Below, one piece after another: positions 16,770 through 24,466 of a stretch of 64,000 nucleotides of DNA; the stretch's first letter is position 1, and every line of letters begins with the position of its first letter. This DNA comes from Opitutaceae bacterium (GTDB lineage: Bacteria > Verrucomicrobiota > Verrucomicrobiia > Opitutales > Opitutaceae). The stretch lies in contig JAQTYQ010000006.1 of NCBI GenBank assembly GCA_028688225.1, positions 62,001 to 126,000 on the forward strand. Direction: 5' to 3'. The notes under the pieces were generated by a model, which ran no database searches, was not told the DNA's origin, and saw only the letters and a list, made by a program, of their open reading frames with translations. A program made the translations under genes and the position numbers.

Positions 16770-17930
16770 ATGAATCTCGCCACCCTCCTCGAAGGCCCGG
16801 CCAACGTCACCCACCGCGGCCAGACCCTGCATTTTCGCGGCGGCCTCACGCTCACGCCGCTCGCCGAATTGTTCTCGATCGACAGCGATCTCTACGGCCC
16901 GCTCGATCAGCGCGCCTCGGATAATTCCGTCGTCATCTCCGGCACACCGGTGGGCGTGTGGACCGCGGCACAACTGGCCGTCCTCTATCGCTGGACCAAT
17001 CCCGCGATCGGATCGCTGGTCACCCCGCGCTATGACGTGTCCTCCGTCACGCCGGCGACCGATGTGATCGCCCTCGTTGGCGCCGCCGCCCCGCGCACCG
17101 GCTGCCCGGTGCGATTTGCGCTTTTCCCCGGCGCCACCATCCCGGCCGGCCTCTCCGAGGCCACCCTCTACTATTGGGGCGCCGCCGGCACCCTGCACCC
17201 GACTGAGGCCGATGCTCTCGCCGCCACCAACCCGGTCGACATCACCAGCGCCGGCGCCGGCGACTTCGCGCTCATCGAGCAGGAGCCGGTGATCATCGAC
17301 GCCCTGGCGGCCAACCGGCGTATCACCTTCCACAACGGCGCCATCACCGGCATGCCGCCGATCATCCATTCGGCGGTCGCCAGCATGCTCGGCGCGGCGA
17401 GCTTCGGCTGCTTCCGCAAAAACAACGCCGCCTGGAGCGATGCCAACAGCCTCTACACGGTCGCGAAGGTGGCGCTCTCCGATACGCCGCCCGATGCGGC
17501 CAACATCGTGACGCAAGATTACTCGCTAGCTTTTGGTGCCGCGCCCTGGGACAGCTTCAAGGCCCGCGGCCCGATCACCCTGACGCCGCAACTCCGCACC
17601 GAGCCGATCATCACCGACGGACTCGGCACACTCGGGCTCAGGATCGCCGGGCTGGATGTTGCGGCCATGTTTGCGCCACAGGGGTTTTCGGAGGAGCAGA
17701 TGCTCGACCTGCTCGGCCTGCAGGGCGGCACGGCCGCCCGCGGCAAGAGCAAGGTCCGCGGCAACTTGGTCATCACCGGCACCGGCGTGCACAACATCGT
17801 CTACAATGCCGCGCCGCGACAGCTGCCGCAGACCTTCTCGCCCACCGGGCCACGCGCCGGCGAACTTGAGGCCCGCGGCGCGGCCGGCATCACCGGCGCG
17901 CGCTTCTATGTCGGCACCGCCGCTCCCTGA
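16770..17930 (+). CDS. putative major tail tube protein
   Basis: Position and beta-rich composition. Confidence 0.55.
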   Translation: MNLATLLEGPANVTHRGQTLHFRGGLTLTPLAELFSIDSDLYGPLDQRASDNSVVISGTPVGVWTAAQLAVLYRWTNPAIGSLVTPRYDVSSVTPATDVIALVGAAAPRTGCPVRFALFPGATIPAGLSEATLYYWGAAGTLHPTEADALAATNPVDITSAGAGDFALIEQEPVIIDALAANRRITFHNGAITGMPPIIHSAVASMLGAASFGCFRKNNAAWSDANSLYTVAKVALSDTPPDAANIVTQDYSLAFGAAPWDSFKARGPITLTPQLRTEPIITDGLGTLGLRIAGLDVAAMFAPQGFSEEQMLDLLGLQGGTAARGKSKVRGNLVITGTGVHNIVYNAAPRQLPQTFSPTGPRAGELEARGAAGITGARFYVGTAAP

Positions 17931-17978
17931 TCTCCATCCTCCGACCTCTAACCTCTAACCACCGTCCTCCGTCCCAGT

Positions 17979-18638
17979 GTGCGCATCACCTACTCAACGA
18001 CTCTCATTTGTTCCGATCAGGTCGCGCTGGGGCGCCTCGGCGCCGGCGCCAGCTGGCAGGGGCAGCCGATCATCGATGCTGCGCAGTTTTTTCGCGCGGC
18101 CGTGGCCACGGTCTACGGCCGCGGCGATGGGCCGGAGGAATTCTCGCTCCGGGTCTGGGCGTTATTCGCGACCGTGGCGGCGGCGCTGCATTTCTGCGGC
18201 ACCCATCGCGCTTCGCTGCCAGTGCAGGCAGATCTCATCCTGGTCGATGAGGGCGGGACGATCCAGCTCCGGATGGCCGATGCGGTGCGCAGTGTGCGGA
18301 TCGTCGAGCGCCGCGGGCTGGCGGTGCTGGTCGATTACAATTTCACGGGGAGTAAGTTTGCCTCCGAGGATGTCTCCGCGGAGCCGGATCCCACCGATCT
18401 CATGAAAGTGGGTATCTTAGATCTCACCGGGGGTGATGAGTCGAAGGCGGTGGTCTTCGATGTTCCCTTCGCCTCAAGTCCGCGCGCCGTGCATGTCACC
18501 GTGCTGGCGCCGGCCGGAGGCTTTGTCATCGGCGCGGGCGTAGATGAGTCGACCCGCACCACCGCCGGCTTCACCGCGCGCTTTGGCGCCGCCATCCCCG
18601 CCACCGGCTACAAACTCTCCTGGACTGCCATCTTATAG
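17979..18638 (+). CDS. hypothetical tail protein
   Basis: Intact ORF in tail module. Confidence 0.5.
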   Translation: MRITYSTTLICSDQVALGRLGAGASWQGQPIIDAAQFFRAAVATVYGRGDGPEEFSLRVWALFATVAAALHFCGTHRASLPVQADLILVDEGGTIQLRMADAVRSVRIVERRGLAVLVDYNFTGSKFASEDVSAEPDPTDLMKVGILDLTGGDESKAVVFDVPFASSPRAVHVTVLAPAGGFVIGAGVDESTRTTAGFTARFGAAIPATGYKLSWTAIL

Positions 18639-18651
18639 TGCCCTCCATGCC

Positions 18652-20964
18652 ATGAAACGCCTCCTCATCCTCCTACTTTTACTCTCGCTTTCACTCGCGC
18701 CCCTGGCGCGCAACCAGCAGCTCGTCTCCGACCTCAATGTCCAGCGCACCATCAAATTCGGCACGCTCGCTGCCGGCACCATCACGCCGGCGCAGCTCAC
18801 TGCCGACCAGAACGATTTCAACCCCACCGGCCTGGCCTCGGCCTTCGTCGTCCGCCTGAGTTCCGACGCCTCGCGAAACATCACCGGCCTGGTGCCCGGC
18901 ACGGCTCCTGCAGGGCGGATGCTGATCCTTTGCAACGTCGGAGCGCAGCCGATCGTGCTGGCGGATGAGTCGGGCAGTTCGACTACCGCGAATCGATTCG
19001 CGTTTTCGGGCGACTATACCCTGGCCGCCGATACCGCCGCCTGGCTGGTCTATGATGATTCCAGCACCCGCTGGCGTCTGATCCAAACGACCAGCGCTAC
19101 CTTGGCCGCCACCTACCAGCCGCTCGACGCCACGCTCACGGCGCTGGCTGGCTTTAACACCAATGGCATGCTGGCGCAGACCGCGGCCGATACCTTCGCT
19201 GGGCGCACCATCGCCGGCACGGCCGACCGGATCTCTGTCACCAATGGCGACGGCGCCGCCGGCAATCCCACGCTCGACATCGCCGCCACCTATGCCGGCC
19301 AGACGAGCATCACCACACTCGGCACGATCGGCGCAGGTACTTGGCAGGGCAGCGTGATCGGCGGTGCCTATGGCGGCACGGGCGCGGCCAACACTGGCAA
19401 GACCATCACCCTCGGCGGCAGCCTCACAACCTCGGGCGCATACGACACCACACTCACCGTCACCGGCGCCACCAACGTCACCCTGCCGACTGCAGGCACG
19501 CTCGCCACGCTCGCCAACGCGGTCCCGCTGCTGAAGCCCTACGCGCTCGCACCCACTCCCTGTCTCGTCAAGACCGGAGCTGACACCATCGCGGTCGCCG
19601 CAAACACGAAGGTGATCATCAACGGCACTATGCTCGTCACCTTCGCATCGCAGACGGCGGCGACCATCGACACCGGCTCAATCACCATCGGCACAGATTA
19701 CGCGGTCTATGCCACCAATGCCGGCACCGCGGTTTTCTCCGCAAATTTCTCCGCCCCATCCGGCTATACCACCACCACCTCGCAGCTCATCGGCGGCTTC
19801 CACTATGCTCCGGGAGGTAACGCGCATACAACCCTGGGCGACGGACCAATCCTCTCGCGTGGGACGACCGATACCGCCATCGCCTCCACGGCCTTTGACT
19901 TTTCCATCGGGGGTACCTGGTACGCCAAAGCCGCCGTGCCAGCCGGCACGGCCATTCCAGCGGAGACAGTGACCGCGGATAAATGGGCGCTCTACCGACT
20001 CTCCATCATCGCAGATGGCACCATCACCGTCACCCCGGCGGCCGGCAATGTGGCCGGATATGCCGACGAGGCCTCGGCGATCACTGCCCTGCCGGCGCTG
20101 CCCGGTTCCTCGGCTGCGATGGGTTATATCACAGTGCAGACGAAGACCGGCTTCGCCTGGATCGCCGGCACTGATGCCCTGGCTGGCGGGTCGAGCGGCA
20201 ATGTGGCCAATGCCACGAATTATTACCCTGAGTCGGCCTCCGGCGCGCAGATCAACGAGTACTCCATCTGGGACCTCAAATTTCGCCCGGCGTGCGCCGA
20301 TCCTCGAGGGATGACTCTCATCGCCGGCGGCTTCTGGATGGATATCTATATTTGCGGCACCTCGACGGACGTCGCCGGCAGCTCCAAATATGGATCCACG
20401 ATCGCAGACGGGGCGAGCCCTCCGAAGATTCCGGCAGCCTTTGGGGGTAACGGCACGACAACCTACGGCACGCTGACCTGGTTCGAGGCTTCAGAGCTCG
20501 CCGCCGCCTATGGCAAACAACTGCCGTCGTATTCAGAACTGATCGTGGCATCCTATGGGGTCACGGAGCAGACCAGCCGCAACCTGGAACCGAGCACCAC
20601 GCAGTTGGACGCCCCCCGAACAAGCAAATGGGGCGTCATGCAGGCCACGGGCAACATATGGGTCTGGATGCGGGATCTCCTGTTTATCCCTCATACCACA
20701 GCCCTCACGGGGACACCTCCCGCCGATGCCGATTTCGAGACCTGGATCAATGTCTCCAAAACTCTAGGCGGGAAATCGATCACCGAGAGCCGCGGCTCTG
20801 TCTACACCTACGGCAATAATGGGATTTCTGCCGGCCTCTTCGGCGGCCCCTGGTACAACGGCTCCTACGCCGGTTCGCGCGCTTCCGACTGGGGCGCCGC
20901 GCCGTCCGCCTCGGGCAACAACATCGGGGCGCGGTTCGCCTGTGACCACCTGGTCCTGCCATGA
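18652..20964 (+). CDS. DGR variable protein: tail-fibre-like protein with C-terminal FGE-sulfatase/C-type-lectin-fold domain
   Basis: Signal-like MKRLLILLLLLSLSLAPLA; fibre-like repeats; C-terminal MTLIAGGFWMDIY...ATGNIWVWMRD...GGPWYNGSYAGSRASDWGAAPSASGNNIGARFACD; contains VR at the 3' end. Confidence 0.88.
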   Translation: MKRLLILLLLLSLSLAPLARNQQLVSDLNVQRTIKFGTLAAGTITPAQLTADQNDFNPTGLASAFVVRLSSDASRNITGLVPGTAPAGRMLILCNVGAQPIVLADESGSSTTANRFAFSGDYTLAADTAAWLVYDDSSTRWRLIQTTSATLAATYQPLDATLTALAGFNTNGMLAQTAADTFAGRTIAGTADRISVTNGDGAAGNPTLDIAATYAGQTSITTLGTIGAGTWQGSVIGGAYGGTGAANTGKTITLGGSLTTSGAYDTTLTVTGATNVTLPTAGTLATLANAVPLLKPYALAPTPCLVKTGADTIAVAANTKVIINGTMLVTFASQTAATIDTGSITIGTDYAVYATNAGTAVFSANFSAPSGYTTTTSQLIGGFHYAPGGNAHTTLGDGPILSRGTTDTAIASTAFDFSIGGTWYAKAAVPAGTAIPAETVTADKWALYRLSIIADGTITVTPAAGNVAGYADEASAITALPALPGSSAAMGYITVQTKTGFAWIAGTDALAGGSSGNVANATNYYPESASGAQINEYSIWDLKFRPACADPRGMTLIAGGFWMDIYICGTSTDVAGSSKYGSTIADGASPPKIPAAFGGNGTTTYGTLTWFEASELAAAYGKQLPSYSELIVASYGVTEQTSRNLEPSTTQLDAPRTSKWGVMQATGNIWVWMRDLLFIPHTTALTGTPPADADFETWINVSKTLGGKSITESRGSVYTYGNNGISAGLFGGPWYNGSYAGSRASDWGAAPSASGNNIGARFACDHLVLP
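20842..20946 (+). repeat. DGR variable repeat (VR)
   Basis: 105 bp aligned without gaps to TR at +531; 13 mismatches, all at TR adenines. Confidence 0.96.
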
Positions 20965-20982
20965 GTGGCGCGGAAGCGCCAC
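20965..20982 (+). promoter_or_regulatory. DGR target-site hairpin/cruciform downstream of VR
   Basis: GTGGCGC-GGAA-GCGCCAC: perfect 7-bp stem with GNRA-like tetraloop just 3' of VR and the stop codon; absent after TR. Confidence 0.8.
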
Positions 20983-21020
20983 GGCCAAACGGACCCCCCC
21001 ATGATACAGAGCACCATTGC

Positions 21021-21365
21021 ATGCAGCAGCTCGCCATCGTCGAGCGCTACGAGGGTTTCGTTAATTACGTTTACCCTGTGCTGCTGGGTATCGCCCGCTC
21101 CCACCATATGGCCCGCGACCGCGCCATCGGCGCCGTGCTCGATCAGGTCGGACTCTTCAACGACGCCGGAAAATCCGGCATGCTCAGCAAGCTTTACGCG
21201 GCCGATGCCGGCCTGGCTTCGCTGCGGTTCTATTTGCGGTTCTTCGCCGCGCCAGGGCGCAAGCTCATCTCCCAGCACCAACACCAGACCGCGGCGATTC
21301 ACCTTGCCGAGGTCGGCAAGATGCTGGGCGCTTGGATCAGGCGCGTGCAGGCCGCAAAGAGATGA
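21021..21365 (+). CDS. avd: DGR accessory variability determinant (Avd), four-helix-bundle protein
   Basis: LAIVERYEGFVNYVYPVLLGIARSHHMARDRAIGAVLDQVGLFNDAGKSGMLSKLYAADAGLASLRFYLRF; located VR-avd-TR-RT. Confidence 0.85.
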   Translation: MQQLAIVERYEGFVNYVYPVLLGIARSHHMARDRAIGAVLDQVGLFNDAGKSGMLSKLYAADAGLASLRFYLRFFAAPGRKLISQHQHQTAAIHLAEVGKMLGAWIRRVQAAKR

Positions 21366-21372
21366 CCGGGAT

Positions 21373-21477
21373 GGCGGCAACTGGAACAACGGCTCCAACG
21401 CCGGTTCGCGCGCTTCCAACTGGAACAACGCGCCGTCCAACTCGAACAACAACATCGGGGCGCGGTTCGCCTGTGAC
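21373..21477 (+). ncRNA. DGR template repeat (TR), part of the template RNA
   Basis: Match to VR; 11 AAC codons in VR frame hold 22 of its 24 adenines; 157-bp spacer to RT start. Confidence 0.95.
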
Positions 21478-21634
21478 GATCCGTCAAAGCCTTCTCGACC
21501 CCGGCTGCTCACGGGCACCGGGACAGGCCATCAAGGTGGTCAGCCCGGTCGTCTCGCTTCGGCAAACACACTCAGAGGTAGGGGCGCGGAGAGTAACCTC
21601 CGGGCGAAAACCGTCAGCCCCTCATTTTTGCATC

Positions 21635-22624
21635 ATGGGTAAACGACATCACGATCTCTTCGGCCGCATCTGCGCGATGGACAACCTGCGTGATGCCTAC
21701 GCGCGCGCGGCGCGCGGTCGCAAACGCAGCGGTGGCTATCTGCGGTTCAAGGAGCAGGCAGAGGCCAACCTCTCCATCATGCAACAGGAGCTGCTGGTCG
21801 GCACCTATCGGCCCGCGCCACCGCGCGAATTCACCGTCTATGAGCCAAAACCGAGGAAGATTTCTGCCCTGATGTTCGCCGACCGCGTGGCGCAGCATGC
21901 GCTGCACAACGTGCTTGGCCCGATCTTTGAGCGCATCCTCATGGGCCGCTGCTACGCCTGCCGCCCAGGTCGCGGCACCCATGCCGGCGTGCGCGCCGTG
22001 CAGGCCGAACTCCGTCGCGCGTTGCGTGAGAGCGGCGACGTGTATTTCCTGAAAACGGATTTTCGGCAGTATTTCGCCAGCATCGACCTCGCCGTCCTCT
22101 GGCGCGAGATCGAGCGCAAGATCGCTTGTCCGGCCACGCTGGCGTTGATCGAGGTGTTCACGCCACGCACCGGCCGCGGCCTGCCCATCGGCAACCTCAC
22201 CAGCCAGCTCTGGGCTAATGTCTACGGGCACATTTTCGACCGCTGGCTGGTCAGCCAGGGCGTGCGCCTCTGGCACCGCTATATGGACGACGTGGTCGTG
22301 ATCGGCCCATGCTGGCGTCCGCTCGCCGCGCTGCTCAGCCGCGCCCAGCAGTTCGCGCAGGACTGCATGGGGCTCACGCTCAGCCGATGGATGGTGGCGC
22401 ACTATGAGCGCGGGGTGAACTTCCTCGGCTACCGCATCTGGCCCACGCACAAGCTGCTGCGGCGCTCAAGCGTCACACGGGCGCGGCGCGCGCTGCGACA
22501 CTTCGCCCGCCACGACGATGCCGCGGGCCGCCAGCGCTTCCTCGGCGCATGGCTCGGCCACGCGCGCTGGGCCGACAGCCACAATCTTCTCCGATCACTC
22601 AATCTCAGCCCTATTTTACCATGA
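21635..22624 (+). CDS. DGR reverse transcriptase
   Basis: YMDDVVV catalytic motif, GLPIGNLTSQLWANVYGHIFD (GxxxSQ type typical of DGR RTs), GVNFLGYRI; ATG at 21635. Confidence 0.95.
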   Translation: MGKRHHDLFGRICAMDNLRDAYARAARGRKRSGGYLRFKEQAEANLSIMQQELLVGTYRPAPPREFTVYEPKPRKISALMFADRVAQHALHNVLGPIFERILMGRCYACRPGRGTHAGVRAVQAELRRALRESGDVYFLKTDFRQYFASIDLAVLWREIERKIACPATLALIEVFTPRTGRGLPIGNLTSQLWANVYGHIFDRWLVSQGVRLWHRYMDDVVVIGPCWRPLAALLSRAQQFAQDCMGLTLSRWMVAHYERGVNFLGYRIWPTHKLLRRSSVTRARRALRHFARHDDAAGRQRFLGAWLGHARWADSHNLLRSLNLSPILP

Positions 22625-22875
22625 ATCAGAAGCCCGTCATCAACACCCGTGCCGACCTCGATGCCATCGCCGGCACGCCTGAGCATGCTGCTTTCGTCGC
22701 CGCGCTGAAGGGATCCCTGTTTATCGAGGTCGATACCGCCATCTACCCCGAAGGCTATGACCGCAGCCTGGCTCCGGGCGCCCCTGGCTATATCGCCCCG
22801 GTAATCCAACAGATCGAGGACGACACCGCCGCCCGCCGCTTTGGTTTCACTCGCGCCGCGCTGCTCTCCATGTGA
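22621..22875 (+). CDS. small hypothetical phage protein
   Basis: MNQKPVINTRADLDAIAGTPEHAAFVAALKGSLFIEVD...; 4-nt overlap with RT stop. Confidence 0.55.
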   Translation: MNQKPVINTRADLDAIAGTPEHAAFVAALKGSLFIEVDTAIYPEGYDRSLAPGAPGYIAPVIQQIEDDTAARRFGFTRAALLSM

Positions 22876-22887
22876 GTGCTGAAGATA

Positions 22888-22920
22888 TTCACCTTCACCC
22901 TCACTTTCACTCTCACTCCT
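22888..22920 (+). repeat. pyrimidine-rich CACTYT hexamer tract upstream of tape-measure gene
   Basis: TTCACCTTCACCCTCACTTTCACTCTCACTCC. Confidence 0.75.
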
Positions 22921-22921
22921 C

Positions 22922-24457
22922 ATGCCCGAGCTGCGCTATGAAATCAAGGTCGAGGGCGCCGGCCAGGCCGCCGGTGAATTCGGCCGCGTCGGCCAGGCCG
23001 CCGAAAAAGCCGGGCAGCCGCAGATCACCTTCCTCGGCAAGCTCGGCGAGGCCCAGCGCGCCCAGCAGGCTGCCGCAGACGCTGCCTCCAAGAGTCTCCG
23101 CGATGCCGGGTTGGCGGCCGGTCAGGCTAACCAGGTCATCGGCGGCCTCACGCGCGGCGGCATCGGCGGGCTGGTCACCGCCCTGCGTGGCCTCATCGGC
23201 CTGATCCGCGGCCCCTTCGCGGCCGCCATGGGCTCGATGGGCGTCGTCGCCGCCGCCATCGCCACGCCGGTCCTGGTTGCGATCAAAATCATGCGCGATA
23301 AGTTCGATGAGAACCGCCAGGCGATGGAGGACATGTGGACCGGCGCCGCGGCGCGCGCTGATCGGTATAAGCAGGCGATCGAGCAGATCGATGCCGCGGC
23401 GCAGAAGATGACCGCCGACATGCTGGCCGACCTCGACTCGATCAACGATCGCATGTCTGAGATGGAGGGCACCATGGGGCGCGCCGACGAGCGCTCCCGC
23501 ACGCTCGGGCAGGCCCGGAAAGAGCAGGCCTTTGCTGAACTCGAACTCCAGCGCCAGGATGCCCTCACCAAGGCTGTCACCCCCGAGGCCCGACAGGCTA
23601 TCGAGGAGCAATATGCGCAGAAAAAAACCGGCATGGAGAACGAATATGCCCGGAACGACCTCCTCAATCAGCAGCTCGATGCCAAGCGTGATATCACCAA
23701 TTTTTCCCGCACGCAGGCTGAGGCGCGCGAGCGCGCCCGCGCGGCTCGGGTACAGGCGGTGCAGGCCCGGAGCGAAGCCGAGAATAAAATTGCCCTTGCC
23801 GGCGATGCCGCCCGCCTGCACGCCGAAGGTGTCGAGGAATGGAATGCGCTGCGTGCGAAGGGCGAGGCGACGCCCGCGGCCCTGGAAAAAATCCAGAAGA
23901 GAGTAGGGACTCTAAAAAATGTGGAGGATCTCCAGGAGCAGGCGCGCGAGCTCGTCCGCAAGGCCGAACTAGCTGAGGAGGCTGCCACCAAAGTCGAGGA
24001 GGGGGTCGCAAAAACCATCGCTGCGGCCCAGCAGCGGATCGACAAGGCCACATTGACCCTCGAGCAGGTGCCCATCCTGCAGAAAACTCAGCAGATCAAG
24101 GAGCAGATCCAAGCGAAGGAGCGGATCAATGCGCCGGCAGCTTCGGGGGGATCTTCTCAGATCGATGCGCTGAGAAAGCAAGCCGGCGGCATCGACTCCG
24201 AGATCGGAGCGCTGCAATCTGCGCTCTCGGCCAGTCAAGGTCGCTTCTCAATCCTCGGCGGCGGAGGCTATAATCCCGAGCGCAGCGAATATGAGAGTAA
24301 TTTGCAGGCCAAGATGGATCAGCTCATCAAAACGCGCGACGTGACCAATAGTATGCTCGGCGATGCTCTCACGGTGCAGACCCGCCAGGAGCGCGACACT
24401 CAGAAAAGACTCAAGAAGGCCGAGATCGCCAACCGCAATGCCGGCCCCGGCGGCTGA
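22922..24457 (+). CDS. tail tape measure-like protein
   Basis: Long Ala/Gln/Glu-rich coiled coil with central hydrophobic stretch (GGIGGLVTALRGLIGLIRGPFAAAMGSMGVVAAAIATPVLVAIKIM). Confidence 0.7.
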   Translation: MPELRYEIKVEGAGQAAGEFGRVGQAAEKAGQPQITFLGKLGEAQRAQQAAADAASKSLRDAGLAAGQANQVIGGLTRGGIGGLVTALRGLIGLIRGPFAAAMGSMGVVAAAIATPVLVAIKIMRDKFDENRQAMEDMWTGAAARADRYKQAIEQIDAAAQKMTADMLADLDSINDRMSEMEGTMGRADERSRTLGQARKEQAFAELELQRQDALTKAVTPEARQAIEEQYAQKKTGMENEYARNDLLNQQLDAKRDITNFSRTQAEARERARAARVQAVQARSEAENKIALAGDAARLHAEGVEEWNALRAKGEATPAALEKIQKRVGTLKNVEDLQEQARELVRKAELAEEAATKVEEGVAKTIAAAQQRIDKATLTLEQVPILQKTQQIKEQIQAKERINAPAASGGSSQIDALRKQAGGIDSEIGALQSALSASQGRFSILGGGGYNPERSEYESNLQAKMDQLIKTRDVTNSMLGDALTVQTRQERDTQKRLKKAEIANRNAGPGG

Positions 24458-24466
24458 GGTATTACC

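Noticed and set aside
21635-22624. RT as part of a retron or group II intron
   Set aside because: A TR/VR pair with adenine-only differences and Avd are present; motif is GxxxSQ; no intron domain or msr/msd-like structure noticed.
18652-22624. A second VR or remote DGR target in the window
   Set aside because: No other stretch resembling the TR scaffold was seen by eye; a nucleotide search of the full genome would be decisive.
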